A stretch of 64,000 bases of DNA from Malus domestica (GCF_042453785.1 NC_091671.1:40628501-40692500), one strand, 5' to 3'. Shown: positions 1-12,470, numbered from the stretch's first letter. A program made the numbers and translations. Notes: a model not told the origin generated them from the letters alone.

Positions 1-221
1 ACGTAGAATGGATTGGTCAAACTGGAAACAAGCAATCCAGGTCAAACTTGATTCACTAGCAAAACGTAAGGTGTTGGGGCTACAAATGGGTTTTCTTGAG
101 GAAGCATAATGAGAAGAATGAAATAGTAAGATACGAGGAAAAAAAAAATAGTACGATACAAAGCACGCCTCGTAGGGCAAGGCTTCTCTCAACGCCCTGA
201 GATTGATTGCAAAGAAGACGT

Positions 222-1690
222 TGATGAGTCGATATTATACCATATATTTTACCCTATTCTTAATTATAATTTATTAGTTTATTTTGGTGAATTTTGATAC
301 TTTGTTATGTATTTTTAATATAGGACATTTGACTTCCTCTGGAGAAAGGTGATCAAACGGATTAATTTTGGTGTGATTCCAATTGGAGGATGTTCGTGAA
401 TCTTTCAAGAGGATTGTATCAAAATTCCAGATTTTTCTACCAAGCCATTTGACCGTGGCGATGAAAAGAAGACCCAGCGCGCAGCTTTCCCGGATTGACG
501 TTTCTGGACGTTTTGGGGATTTTGGAGGTCAAGATAGTATATTTTGAGGAATATTCCTTCTGAGGATTTGTAGATGACGTTTCAAGCTTTCAAAAGAGAC
601 CTTTTAGGACCAAATCAAAGTTTATTTGGTCAGTCAAAAGACTAATTTTCTGAGAACTCCGAATTTCAGTTTAAATAGGAAACCTTTTATTTTCTGTTTT
701 ATTATTTTATTATGTTTCCTAGTTTTATTCTAAGACCTTTTCTAGGTAGGATTTTATTTGATAGTAGTATAAATAAGACTTTTTAGCCATTAGATCAGGG
801 GGAGACGCATTATTTTGGAGACCTACTTTTTACCTATAAGGTGTTTTCATTATTTTTTCTATTTAATATATTTTCTTTAGTTTTTATTATGATTGTTCAT
901 AACTAATTTCTTTTGCTAGGGCGAAGCCACGAGCTTTAGCATGAATATGTGATTTTATTAATATGCTTATGAATGGATGCATGCTTGCTTTGAATTATTA
1001 ATTACCGCGATTAAACTATCTAATTGTCTAAGTGATTCGCGACCATTAGGATTTTTAGACAAGTAATTTGATATAATTTCTGTTGGAACATCACCCTGAA
1101 ATTGAGGAGGGCTTCTTGTGATTAGTAATTGTAAGTTCACTTAAGGCGAACATCACGCTTTTAAGGATTGCATGGTTTTTCAAATGGTTTTCACAAAACT
1201 TAATGAGTCTTGCATGTTTATATTTGATCTGAACATCACAGATGGGTTGCATGTTAGATATACGTTTTCGCTTGAACATCATGAAGAAAATATGCATTAG
1301 GGAAACCTAACCTTAAAAGCATGTATGTGGAAATTCATAAGTAATTGGTAAATTTGCATAGGATTGTTAATGGTGACGGCAGAACCCTAGTGTTTAAATT
1401 GTTTTCCAAAACCGTTTTCTTTTGCTTTCTTTACTTTGTTGATCTATTTAATTGTCTTTATATTAAATTCGTTTTTATTATTTTTAAATTCAAAATCAAC
1501 TTTTTCAATCTTTGTTTTCAAATATTTAGCTAAGAATTAGTTTAAATACATATTATTCATTCAATCCATGCAGAAAACGACCTTATTTGAGCCGTTTATA
1601 CTACAACTACCTTGTTATCTTGCAAGTATTTTGAAGTGTTTTTATTCATACTTTTGCAGGTGGTAAAAATCTTAAAAATCCTATCTGACA
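222..1690. mobile_element. Solo-LTR-like insertion inside the copia RT
   Basis: The copia RT similarity stops at about 220 and resumes at about 1690 in the same domain, so the 1.47 kb between is foreign. It starts with TG and ends near CA, is non-coding and AT-rich, and has a TATA-like run near 770. It resembles the long LTRs of plant Ty3/gypsy (Tat-like) elements in style. I could not match a clean target-site duplication, so the exact ends are approximate. No internal coding region is present, which fits a solo LTR. Confidence 0.5.
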
Positions 1691-3117
1691 TATTCCCACT
1701 TAATGGACATCATAACGTTCCGCTACCGTATCAGTTTGGTAGTTTCCAAAAATCTGAATATGCAACTTATGGACGTGGTAACCGCGTATCTTTATGGGGA
1801 TCTAGATACGGAAATGTACATGAAAGTTCCAGAAGGACTTCCATTGGCTGGTTCAAATAATTCTAGACCATGCAACACTCTCTCGATTAGATTGAGGAGG
1901 TCACTTTACGGATTGAAACAATCCGGGGGGATGTGGTATAACCGTCTAAGTGAGTATTTGACAAGTCAGGATTATGTGAACAACGAACTATGCCCGTGCG
2001 TGTTCATTAAGAAGTTATATTCTGGATTTGCAATCGTTGTAGTTTATGTCGACGACATGAACCTTATTGGAACTTTTGCATAGCTTAAGGAAATTGCAGT
2101 GCACTTGAAATAGGAATTTGAGAAGAAAGATCTTAGGAAAACTCGATATTGTCTCGGCCTGAAGATCGAGCATTGTTCGGATGGAATCCTAGTACATCGA
2201 TCGAACTACACCTAGAAGGTGTTGCGTCGTTTTAATAAGGATAAAGCGAAGCCCTCAAGTGCTTCTATGGTCGTTCGAACTTTAAATGCTAAACGATATC
2301 CCTTCCGTCCGAAGGAGGGTGAGGAAGAGATTTTGGAGCCTGAAGTTCCATGCCTAAGTGCAATTGGTGCTTTATTGTACTTGGCTTAATGCACTAGACT
2401 CGACATCTCCTTCACTATTAATCTTTTGGCTAGATATAACAATGCGCCTACAAGCAGATACTGGAATGGTGTTAAAGACGTTTTCCGCTACCTTAAGGGT
2501 ACAACATATTTGGGCTTGTTTTACACCCACAAATCCATGAGAGAAGACGTTGCTCCTCTCGATCCTCGGGTTGATTCGCGCCTCGTTGGTTACACAAATG
2601 TTGGTTATTTGTCTGACCCTCATAGGGCACATTCTCAAACGGTTTTTGTCTTTACCATTGGAGATACTGCTATATCTTGGAGTTCTACCAAGCAAACGCT
2701 AGTTGCAACTTCTTCGAACCATGCTGAGATTCTCGTCCTGAATGAAGCCTTGCGAGAGTGTTTTTAGCTGAGAGCAGTTATGGAACATATTCGAAACACT
2801 AGTGGTCTTTCTTCAGTCGTTGACCTTTCTACAACGATCTTTGAAGACAATGCAGCATGTATCGAGCAGTTAAAGAAATGATACATCAAGGGAGACAAGA
2901 CCAAGCACATAGCGCCGAAATTCTTTTATTCTCACCAGCAACAACAACATCAGAACATTGAAGTCAAGCAAATCCGTTCCCAAGACAACGTGGCCGATCT
3001 CTTCACAAAGTCACTGCCCAAGTCTACTTTTCAGAAGCTTGTCCAAGGAATCGGTATGCGTAAATTATCTGAATTGAATCGCTTGTAGTCTCATTTGTAA
3101 GTTATGTCTAACTTAGG

Positions 3118-3770
3118 GGAGTATCTTGAAGCATACTCACTTGATCTTAATGTACTATTTTTCCTACGATTAGGAGCATTTTTTCCACTAGATTTTTGCT
3201 ACCTAACGAGGTTTTAACAAGGCACCCATCCTAGGATGATCATACTCCGTTGAGTTCACTACTTTCATCCCGTTTGACGTTTGTTTTAGACATTATGCAT
3301 ACTTCTCACTTTTCTCCTTAGTCTATGGATTTTCCTCATACCTTGGGTTTTACCATAGAGAGGTTTTGTGAGTTTTACTACCAATGCATACTTACGTTTA
3401 TTGTATCTGAGACTCACGTTCACTCTGTATGCCAACGACTTCATCAACTGTTCTACCCCATTTGCTGAAGACCTGATGCGACGTTTTGTTTGAGTATTTA
3501 CATAGGGTTGCAGTCCTATCGGATTAGGATTGTGATTGTGTAAATCCTAGTATATCTAGGAGTATCTTGTAGTTACCTATTAGGAGTTGATTACCTATTA
3601 AGATATGTAATCATAAAAATTCTCCCTATCATACTACTATAAATAAAGGCATAAGGCGATGATACAATACACACTTCAAAATTAAATCTCTCATTTTCTC
3701 TCTTGTTGCCGTTGGCCTCCTCTTCCTCTTTGTCCTTATACAGTTCAGTCAAATAGGTCTACAACACACT
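3118..3770 (+). repeat. Putative 3' LTR of the copia relic
   Basis: A purine-rich tract (AACTTAGGGGAG) follows the end of the copia coding region at about 3110. The following ~650 bases are non-coding and carry a TATA box at about 3640 (ctataaataaagg), as expected for an LTR promoter. The right edge near 3770 is a guess, since the 5' LTR partner is not in the window. Confidence 0.45.
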
Positions 3771-4074
3771 TATTATTTTTCTATTTTTAGTTTATCAGAT
3801 AAACTTACACGCACATATTACCTAAATAATTTATTTCTTCAAGGTAAAAGGAGGATGTGGATGGTTTCTTTTGGACATCTCGCCTAATATTAGAGTCAGT
3901 TTCTCAGCCACCAATGAACCAAGAAAAACGAAAAAAAATGGGAAGTCTCACATCAGTGACAACTGGAACATAAACAATTTTTCTATCCAGTATTACTCTC
4001 GATTTGGAAATGTCTTCCAATCTGGATTTACCCCAAAAGAAAACGTTTTCAAATCCGCTTTTAAAGTTAACCAC
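3771..4074. other. No recognised feature
   Basis: AT-rich sequence between the copia LTR and the BEACH-type exon fragment. One 83-codon open frame here shows no family resemblance and is probably chance. Confidence 0.5.
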
Positions 4075-4490
4075 AACTTAGCGCAAACAAAATCTAAATT
4101 ACCGGTTGTAAAACTAATTTAAGATTTTGACCGGAAAATGTTGCTATCCAACTCTGTCTTTACAGCTAGGGAAGGCAATACGTGCAATGTATCTACCTGC
4201 ATAGCATGTCTATGAAGCTGAATGCTGTGCAGCAGAACCAAGCCCTGCTTACCTTGAAAAAAGACTGTCAAAGAGCCATCTGCAACCATCTGAAAGAGCA
4301 ACTGAAGAGAATCATCCTCAAACAAACTTTGTGCTGCCAAAGGATGGTTTGCCAGTGCCTTCATAACATGCTCATCATTCCCTTATACCCGCATAATTAT
4401 AGGTTAGCAACAAAAAGAAAGTTAAAAACATACCATGAACCGATAACATAACAAACACAAGAGCACAATAACGTACAAGCAAAGACTATG
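4075..4490 (-). pseudogene. Stray exon fragment of a BEACH-protein (BCHB-like) gene
   Basis: On the minus strand, about 4190-4364 encodes a peptide beginning MKALANHPLAAQSL and continuing through QLHRHAMQ. It is the same exon as 13200-13383 and 28230-28415 but clearly more diverged. The flanking intron sequence is also shared (4075-4130 with about 13105-13165, and 4370-4490 with 13375-13485), so this is a genomic DNA copy and not a processed one. The exon keeps QLHRHAMQ, which the copies in units A and B have lost. Only one exon is present and it cannot be functional alone. The family call (plant BEACH domain protein B, region upstream of the BEACH domain) rests on recalled similarity. Confidence 0.6.
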
Positions 4491-6180
4491 TTCGCGTCAG
4501 GAATTTCCGTCGGGGATGGTTCCTGGCCGACGAGCACACAGCTCCCCGAGAGGTTGGCGCCGGTTGAGGGCAGCTGTCGGGCTTCTATTTCACTATCGGG
4601 CTTGGTCGGGCAAGTCTCGTCGGGCAAGTCTTTTATCGGGCAAGACTCGTCGGGCAAGGCTGAAAGAGAAGGACAGAGTTAATTTGAAAGGTGCCTTTGT
4701 GGGGCCTTAGGTGTAGGCCTTGAGGCTCACAATCAAGATTAACTTTGAGGTGCTCAGGCGTGCCACTGCCATCTTTAGTATGGCAGATGTAGAATGGATG
4801 TCGTGTTTTAGTTGTAAATATGTATATACCCGAGCAACCGTGTTAGATATGACAGGTGCCTTTGTGGGGCTTTAGGTATAGGCTTTGAGGCTTCCTGTCA
4901 AACTAAACCAGTGCTCGAACACATCATATTCGGTCTCGTGATTGCAGGAGTCTTTTAACTATTATACTTCTGATTACCCGAGTCCGAGAAGTAGAGCGAA
5001 CCCAAATAGGTGCCTTTGTGGGGCCTTAGGTATAGGCCTTGAGGCTTCCCATTAGAGTTCGTTCTTATACTCGAACAGTCTAGACCGTAGAACGAAATGA
5101 ATCCAAATAGGTGCCTTCGTGGGGCCTTAGGTGTAGGCCTTGAGGCTTCCTATCAGAATCCATTCCATACTTAAGCGTTCTATGATAATTATGATATAAT
5201 AGAAACAAAACCAAGAGTTAGGTCGATTACTTGCGCCCCAAGTAACTTCGGACTTCTCGTTTATCAAGGACTGTCGTGGATGGGTTAAGTCCACATAAAG
5301 TTCTTTTTTATGCCTTGAGGCCAAGGACTTTTAAACTGATCAGATTTACATGCCCGAGGGCTTAGGACTTGGATCTGATTTGAACACTGAAGATATATTC
5401 AAATCGGATCTAAATACTGAGAAAGCATTTTCATCATTATTATGCTAGAAATAACTTGCATATAACTGGAAGTACACAACATATTGCTAGGCTTTAAAGA
5501 ATGAAAAGACAAAGACAAAGCAAAGAAGGTCGGACAAAATTAAACCTTATCAGTTAAGGCTAATCGTCTTGCAGGTTCATATATTTGTAGTTTTGTCAAA
5601 GGTCTGAAAGCTTAGAGGGAGAGAGGGGGAGAGGGAGATACAGAAAGTGAATCGATACTACAACAAGTTCGAACAAGGTAGCAGAGCTATTGCAAAGGTT
5701 TGAAGAGAAAATTATCCCGCGGGGGATAAAGGCTTGTCCCGAATGGGATGAAGGCTTGGGCTGACTACAGCTTCGTTTTGAAGTCAAATCTGGCTTTTGA
5801 GCAGAGTTTGGGCTTGCATTTGTTTGTTTGATTGAGTGTCCTTATTTCTGTCTTCTCTTCCTCTTTTTATAGACAACTCGGTTTGGCCTTCTGTAGCTGC
5901 AGCCTTGCCCGAATGCGGTTTGAGGGTGATGACTCATCATTTTTTTTACATGTAATGCCACCATAAAGTACTTTATGGGATGTGCAGTCTGGTCAGTCTA
6001 CACCACTTGGTCTTTGGGTAGGTAAGCAAGTGGTCATTTATGAATTGTATCAAGTCAGAAAAGGCCCTTTCCTGCTTTCCTAGGTTTCGGCCGGGCCTTG
6101 ATCTTCTATTCCTCCAGGCCTCCTTTTGGGCCAGCTTCTTCCTTGAGTCCAAAGTCAAGTTTTAATCCAAACAGTATCTT
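4491..6180 (-). repeat. LTR-like non-coding repeat, unclassified
   Basis: This stretch has no coding similarity. It is GC-richer at its left end and carries a TATA-like box readable on the minus strand at about 5860 (CTATAAAAAGAGG). It also holds a purine-rich run at about 5615-5640 and four dispersed copies of a ~40 base motif. It abuts the truncated 3' end of the FZL pseudogene at about 6180. The layout suggests an LTR or non-autonomous LTR element inserted there, but no terminal repeats were confirmed. Confidence 0.35.
4688..5152. repeat. Four dispersed copies of a ~40 base motif
   Basis: A motif of the form GGTGCCTTTGTGGGGCCTTA followed by GGTGTAGGCCTTGAGGCT recurs at about 4690, 4854, 5010 and 5110. 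The intervening sequences differ and the spacing is irregular (about 165, 155 and 100 bases). In each copy the two halves could form a short GGCCT/AGGCC hairpin. Confidence 0.75.
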
Positions 6181-6182
6181 GG

Positions 6183-9100
6183 TAAGGCTGGCTAACGTTC
6201 TTCACGAAGATTTCCATATTTCCAATAGCTTCGGAAAGATCATTCTGCATCGCCTCTTCAACTTCACGTGCCAAGGCGTCTGCAGTCCTTTTCACCTTCT
6301 CTATCATCTCTTGCCGACGAGCTGGAAATTTTGATATTGCTAATAACCTATATCAAAGAAGAAGCAAATAATACACATGAATTATACGTCGCAGAGGAAA
6401 GGAGTTCTGCCATGTTTGAGCAAAACCTTGACATTCAAGGCTCAAGCTTCAAGAATTGAAAGATATCTGCAAGTAAATGACGGCAGACACGAATAGTCAA
6501 ATTCCAGAATACACGTTACCCGCCAGCTGAGGCAAGACCAAGAGCAAGAAGATCTTCTAATGTGGTCGGCAGCACAGATGTCAGAAGTGAAGCAGATAAA
6601 CCAGCCGCTCCAAGTCCACCAAAAGTTACCAGAGACTGCAGTTGAAGCAAAAAATGTCCAAAACAGATTGACTTAATCATAACTAGTTCTTCATCAAGAA
6701 CATCAACTTTTAGTTCATATTCTATACTGAGCTTACCACTTCACGTATTTCTTGCTCAAACAATTTGGAAGCAGCACTGGTACTGAAGCCCTCTTTCACT
6801 TTCAAGCTGAGTTCGTTTACTTTCTTCAGCGAATTCTCCGAATGCACCCCACTGTACGGATAGACAAATGAAGGCCAACGTTTTTCAAACATTTCTGCAT
6901 ACATCCTTCCTTCACGAGCACTATCTGATTGCAACCATGTCACATATTCTCCAAGTTGTTTCTTTATGACAAGATGTTGAAATTAAACAAAAAAAAGAAG
7001 AAGAATTAAAACCCACAAAACCAATAGATAAAGGAAGAAAAACAATTAGAGAATATAATTCTTTTAATTCCTATGCTGAACAGGAGATGAAATTCTGTCT
7101 TATGAACTCATACAGGCATAATCCTTGCATAATTCAAATTAGACTGCAGGGCTAGACAAAGGAATAGGGGAAAAAGCTATTAACTTACTTGTGCATCTGA
7201 AAATGCAGTACCCATTATGTCATTTTGAACCCTCAAGGTGGTAGCAATCGTGGAGGATTTTTCCCCTTTGAAAACATAGTTAGCAACAGATCAAGATTTG
7301 ATAATTGCTAATATCAATCTGCAATTTCATGTGCATGCACAATGCGTTAACTCATGTTTGAAAATATACAACCAATTTGCCACTGGATCAAATTGTGCAA
7401 AACATACCACAGATAAAATTCTTCTTCTCCAAGCTATGCTTTCATTTTCCATCTTAACTGCATAGTTCTTAACACTGCCAACTATATCATTTATTGAGGC
7501 CAAGTCCTGCTTGGCATATCGGCAGTCCTGTGTGACAAGAGTTTCACAAGCAGAAAGTAGCTTTTCTGCAATTGCTACCGGTGTTTCCAGTTTAATTTTC
7601 ATTCTTTCCATTCCTATGCTTGTTGACCCGTCTAAGAAACTATACAAGAAATTCTCAAGTTCAGAGAAATTACTACTTTTCCACTGAGCATCAGATGTTG
7701 ATAGTTCTGCATAATTTTTCCCAAACATAGAAGCTGAAAGTTTTGCTTCAAGAGCAGAGCGCACAGACACAGGAAATAAAGTCACATGTTCAGTATTCAA
7801 AAGTTTTTGTGCATTCTTCTCGATGAATGACATAGCTTCCTCAAGCTGCAGAAATAATGAAATTAGATAAAGCAACATGAAGACAATTGAGAAGCTCAAA
7901 CTGATATAGAAGCATCATATTAACAGGTTTTTTTTCTGCAATAGGATTACTAAAGGTAATATCAACATTCAATATGCATGAAATGCTAGAACCTCATGGG
8001 CATTGCGGTAGATATCAGATTTATTCAAGACAAACACAACTTTCTTCTTCCATTGCTGAGTATAACGAAGAAACGCAACCTGGAGAAAACACCAGTGACA
8101 AAATTGAATTCAGCTTTAGTGAAAATAATGAATAGGTAAAACTATTGCACCAGTCTAACATATATAATTAACCAAAGTCAGAATCAGTTAAAAGACTTTG
8201 AGACCCGCAACAATGTTTTTCTAGCCATATAGCTCAGCTACTTGCAGCTTTGGACTATTATCTACCAACGGAGAATCCTTCGATAAACCTTGTTATCAAT
8301 CACATTCGAATAGAGGGGAATGATCTTTCCGAGATGTATATTTTAACTAGCATCCAGTTATTCTGTATAAATTATTATTATTATTTTTTTTTGTAAGAAA
8401 GAAGCCTGGAAAAAAGAATGAGATGCACCATATAAGCCTGTGAAATCTTTGTTTGTCAATTTGTAGTCTATAGATGCATTGAGCAGCATGTCATGCAATT
8501 TGACGAACAAAACAAATCATACCTCACTTTCAATTAACGGGCGATCAGCAGAGATGACAAAAAGAAGCAAATCGGCACGGGGCACAAATTCCTCAGTAAG
8601 GCGTTGTTGCCTTTGGAGAATAACATTAGTTCCAGGTGTATCAACAACGTTCATCTGCGTCCAATTTAAAATAAAATAAGTACGTACTACAAAATGTATT
8701 TTTAATCATAAAGTAGCATTAATCTAATCCTGGGAAGATGATAGACTAGATGTGCGGTAGATTTTGTTCTGCCTGCAACACACAACTTTTTATCTTGTGC
8801 ATCCAACCATCATGATACGTATGATATTCAAGTAAACGAAGGCAGACTAACCATATAAAAAACCTATTAATAAGGGATTGTACCATTTGAACTGAATATA
8901 AGAGTTTGAAATCTACTCACTTCTTTAAGAATTGGAGCAGGAAGGTGGCATATATATTGACCATCTGGATGCCTTTCACAACGCTGTTCCTCACCAGCAT
9001 CCATCTCAGTGTACCGTGAGATGTTTATTCCCGAGAAGGGCATTGATAACAGTTGACTTGCCTGAGTTAAATTCACCCTGTTGACATAAAGAGAGAAAGT

Positions 9101-10231
9101 GTCATAGGAGAACCACCATAAACATTCTGACAGAGTTCATGAATAAAGCCAACTGTAGAAAATGACACGATACTCCCCTCATGATTCTTCTAGCTCAAAC
9201 ATGACAAATAACTAAATTAAGGTGTACTTCTAAAACAGTCAGTTTGGAAGCATTAATCCAAACAAAGACCAAACAAGAACTAGTGCCCTTTGGCAAATTG
9301 AAGGCAAGATGACCACTCATGCGACTAAACGTATTGTCCTAGGCGTATACAATAGCAGACGAGACGTAGTGTAGTTAATTCCTAAAGGTTAGCTAAGGGT
9401 ATATAGATGATAGAACCAAACTGTTTGTCGGGTCTACATTTGAAACCAATAATGGCTTACAAATTTAAATATCACTGAACTTTTTTATTAGCAATTCTCA
9501 CGAACTACTGCATAACTGTTATCAAAGGCCACCTCAATTCTAAATTCTATATACTATGAAGAAAAGAAGGATTTACATGAAATATAGAGCTAATGCCAAT
9601 GTATATTCCTGGAACCACAATTTGTTGAAGTTCAGCACACAATTACCACTATAACCAGCAAAAATGGCTCATCAATTTGAGAAACCGCATCAACGAGAAG
9701 TGAAACCTCCTCCATCTGTCATTCAAAATCAATATTCCACTTTTAATCATAAAGTATACGAATAAAAATGAATGAAATTATGATTATCTCAATATTAACT
9801 TTAACTACCAAATTCTTTAATTAAATGATCACCAGTGGAGCAGCTTTCTGGATGACATTTATTGCTTTAAGCAACACTGATATTTCTGCTTCTATGAACT
9901 TTTTTTCTCTATTCTCCAATTTAAGAAAACCAGCAACACTTGTACTGTCGATGGGACCATCATGAGCATCCACATTTTCCTTCTTATATAAGGCGTTATA
10001 AGAAGTGAACGTGACAAATATTGGTAACTTTACAGTTTTAAACAGACTGTTGAGTGCCAGAAGAACATTTTCCTGTCCGGCAATATCGTACATAAGAAAG
10101 TCAGCTCCTTCAGAGTTGGATGCATTTATGGCACCATCTATATCTTGCACATATCTTGCCACCAAAGGAAGGACAACCGAATCGGATTTAGAAGCCAGCA
10201 TTGTGCTTCTTGCTACAATGGCAGGAAGACC
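6183..10231 (-). pseudogene. FZL: FZO-like chloroplast membrane-remodelling GTPase (FZL), pseudogene
   Basis: FZL is a dynamin-family GTPase of plastid and thylakoid membranes that shapes thylakoid morphology. Ten minus-strand exons are visible, in order: 9833-10231 (GLPAIVAR), 9647-9715 (MEEVSLLVDAV), 8921-9077 (P-loop GEFNSGKST), 8523-8654 (G3, VVDTPGTN), 7993-8079 (G4, NKSD), 7408-7845 (LEEAMSFIEKN), ~7189-7300, ~6737-6963, 6520-6635 (hydrophobic GGLGAAGLSASLL) and ~6183-6348 (FPARRQEMIEKV). Splice sites are mostly good. It is damaged: in the P-loop exon the G2/switch-I segment is deleted with a frameshift to an early stop. The ~7189 exon has lost one base. The N-terminal exons (transit peptide) and the C-terminal coiled-coil exon are absent. 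The identity is recalled from the Arabidopsis FZL protein and is strong. An assembly error could explain single indels but not the missing ends. Confidence 0.85.
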
Positions 10232-10289
10232 TATGTAAGAAGAAACAAACACATCATTCACGACGTTACCAAAAAACACATCACTGACC

Positions 10290-10517
10290 GAGTCCACGGA
10301 TTTTCGATACCAAATGCACCGAACTTCTATAAAGAAATGAAAAAGCATTACTCCCTTGGGATGAAGACGCGCCCGCCGAGGTGGATTGTACCAACGCCCT
10401 AGCCACCCGATAGCCACTACTCACAGTATAAGCACCCCGAAGGTTGTAGTGCCATACTAACCGATCCGGCGGTAAGCGGAAGACAACTCCTGTAACACAT
10501 CCAATTTCCACGAGCAA
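10290..10517 (-). mobile_element. LINE fragment (reverse-transcriptase zinc-binding region)
   Basis: Minus-strand translation gives a PPDRLVWHYN then YTVSSGYRVAR pattern, typical of the zf-RVT region between reverse transcriptase and RNase H in plant L1-type LINEs. The fragment abuts the 5'-truncated end of the FZL pseudogene and may mark the event that removed the FZL N-terminal exons. Confidence 0.7.
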
Positions 10518-10544
10518 GACTCTGTATCAATAAGTGCAGTCGTG

Positions 10545-10775
10545 TGTCCTGACAATTGAGCATGTTAGTGAAAATAATAATCGGGTGTGAAACACCACTT
10601 TCTCCCTTTTGGTCATGTGGTTGAGGGTGTGCGGTCGATGCCAGGACATAACATTGCAGATGATTTTACGGTTTAACCATATTGGTCAAGCTAATGGTGA
10701 TGCACACCGTCTTGCTCGATTTGCTTTACATATAGGTGTAGCTTGCACTTGTTTTCTATACGTATGAATTGGGGA
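10545..10775 (+). mobile_element. LINE RNase H tail fragment, opposite orientation
   Basis: On the plus strand about 10668-10768 encodes NHIGQANGDAHRLARFAL, which resembles the C-terminal end of the RNase H domain of plant LINEs (pattern RxANxxAHxLARFA). It lies about 150 bases from the minus-strand LINE fragment but points the other way, so the LINE was inverted in part or two LINE pieces met here. The upstream RNase H part is broken. Confidence 0.55.
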
Positions 10776-11239
10776 ACTTAAAGGAAGGTAAGGAATACTT
10801 GGAGTTAACGGAAGACTTGACGCAAAACTAAGCACAGTAACCTTCTAGGATTCACATTTAGTGGGATAATGCTTGGTTGTTGTACTTTTTTTTCTTGGTT
10901 AAGTTGAAAGCCTCGACAAAATTTTATAACGCTATGTTCTGCACTCTATCCTCTTGTACAATAACTGTTATCAATGAATATCGTACTATTCTCCGGGCAC
11001 ACTTAATGGCATGGATTAGTACTTAGAATTTTAATAAAGAGTTGAGTAATATTAACCACCAATTAGAGAGGAAATGTTCACTCTCCCTCATTAGCACCAA
11101 CTTGACAAAAGTCAGCACGAATCAGTTTTGGGCGGTTATAAATTTACTGTAAAACGTGAGAGCACAGATTTTTCAGTTCTTCCTTTAGCTCACTATTTAC
11201 CCGATGTTACCGGAGCTTGAAATTTGCTAAGCATGTCAA

Positions 11240-11990
11240 GAGCATAATAACGTACAAGCAAATATTAAGTTCAGTATGAAAACAACTACTAGTAGCTGGC
11301 TGTAATTCAAATATGCGAAATATACACCTCAAACAGGGAGGAAGATATGATGTTAGAATAACAACAAATCCTGGCATGCTTAAATAATGTCACGATCCAA
11401 AATGCTACAAGGTTCTACTTTGCATACATCCATGTGTAACAAACATGTATGGTTTTGTGTACCATTAAGTTAAAGCCACCTCAAGCCGACGGACTTGACC
11501 TGCATCACCGTCATAATCTTCCTCACTTTTAAATAGTTCATCACGATCAGTAGCCTTTTTCTTTTGATTGGCTTCATCAGGATCCAGAAGGGCATTGAGA
11601 ATATGAATGAGACAGCACGAATCAAGGGAGAGATTGTTTATCAATAGGCTGCAAACAGAAAAAGGAAACAAGTATGAAAAGCATACGGTATGAACAGCAT
11701 ACGGTACGGATGAAGGACCAAAAAATCAAAGTTAAAACCAAATAGAGGTCTCCAACTCAGACATGAATGACATTGACAACCGATTTTGGTAACTGGATCC
11801 AACAAAAATCAAATGAGGAAAAACAAGTTTTCAGTGACACAAGGTCGATAAAGTGGAGTAAACGTAGCTCTCAATATTCATACGAACGATATATTCAATC
11901 AGTGATGGTACTTTTGTTTTGTCATCCATGAACTTAAGTAACAGGTAATTCTTCATCATGGCAACATTTCATGACCCACAATCACGTCCT
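11240..11990 (-). pseudogene. BEACH-protein exon block, tandem duplicate (unit A)
   Basis: This is a second, diverged copy of the block at about 13450-14270. It encodes the LIHILNALLDPDEANQKKKA exon (about 11474-11650) and the KVPSLIEYIVRMN exon (about 11860-11975) on the minus strand. Intronic sequence is shared too, so it arose by DNA duplication inside the gene. It lies 3' of the main exon set and repeats exons that belong 5' of it, which breaks exon order. Small internal deletions distinguish it from the main copy. Confidence 0.65.
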
Positions 11991-12135
11991 CTGAAAACGT
12001 AAATTTCAAGGAAAAATAAGACCTCTATTTTCTATTTTATTTTGGAGGAAGAAGTAACATTCAATCGAAATAAGGGTTCACACAGACATAAAGTAAAAGA
12101 ATTGTACCTGATGAAAGGATGAAACCATCAGAGCT

Positions 12136-12470
12136 AACTACTTAACAAAGAAAAACTCTTACATATATGTTCTGAAAGGTAACAAGCGTTCAATAGAAGC
12201 TGGTAAAAGAGAGGAGTATACAGTAGAACCAGTTCTTTTACCAGCTAAGCACATCTCCTAATGAATGGAAAGTAACGAAAAAGGAAACAGAACACATCCT
12301 AATGAATTCTCTCCCATTAGGATCAAATAAATGGATTCTCTCCCATTTTCCATTTCCCTGCCCCCTTCATTCTTTTCTATGAAGTCGGATGCTACAAATG
12401 AGAAAGTAACGTTTGGTACCTTTCAGAAACATATATGAAAGAGCTTTTCTTTGTTCGGCATTACGTATAT
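12136..12470. repeat. Inverted repeat inside the BEACH fragment (unit A)
   Basis: The ~45 base arm at about 12136-12183 (contains CATATATGTTCTGAAAGGTA) is the near reverse complement of about 12412-12460 (TACCTTTCAGAAACATATAT). The arms enclose about 230 bases. The right arm overlaps the EAGGVWLREDIRNA exon end. It is also present in unit B (about 27170-27500). It could be a MITE or a local inverted duplication. Confidence 0.6.

Larger units (their letters stand above)
1..3770 (+). mobile_element. Ty1/copia retrotransposon relic (5'-truncated by window)
   Basis: The reading frames encode pieces of a copia reverse transcriptase and RNase H. At about 150-220 there is a block of the KARLVGQGFSQR type. 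At about 1700-2080 comes the RT core, with LYGLKQS and the catalytic-type YVDD. At about 2430-2770 and 2820-3090 come RNase H-like and C-terminal parts. An LTR-like stretch with a TATA box follows. The element is a fossil with several breaks in its frame and is further split by the insert at about 222-1690. The family call rests on these motifs and the RT then RNase H order. The 5' LTR and gag lie outside the window or are lost. Age is old relative to unit A/B. Confidence 0.85.

Noticed and set aside
6183-10231. A functional FZL gene
   Set aside because: Missing N- and C-terminal exons, a switch-I deletion with frameshift and a one-base loss elsewhere.
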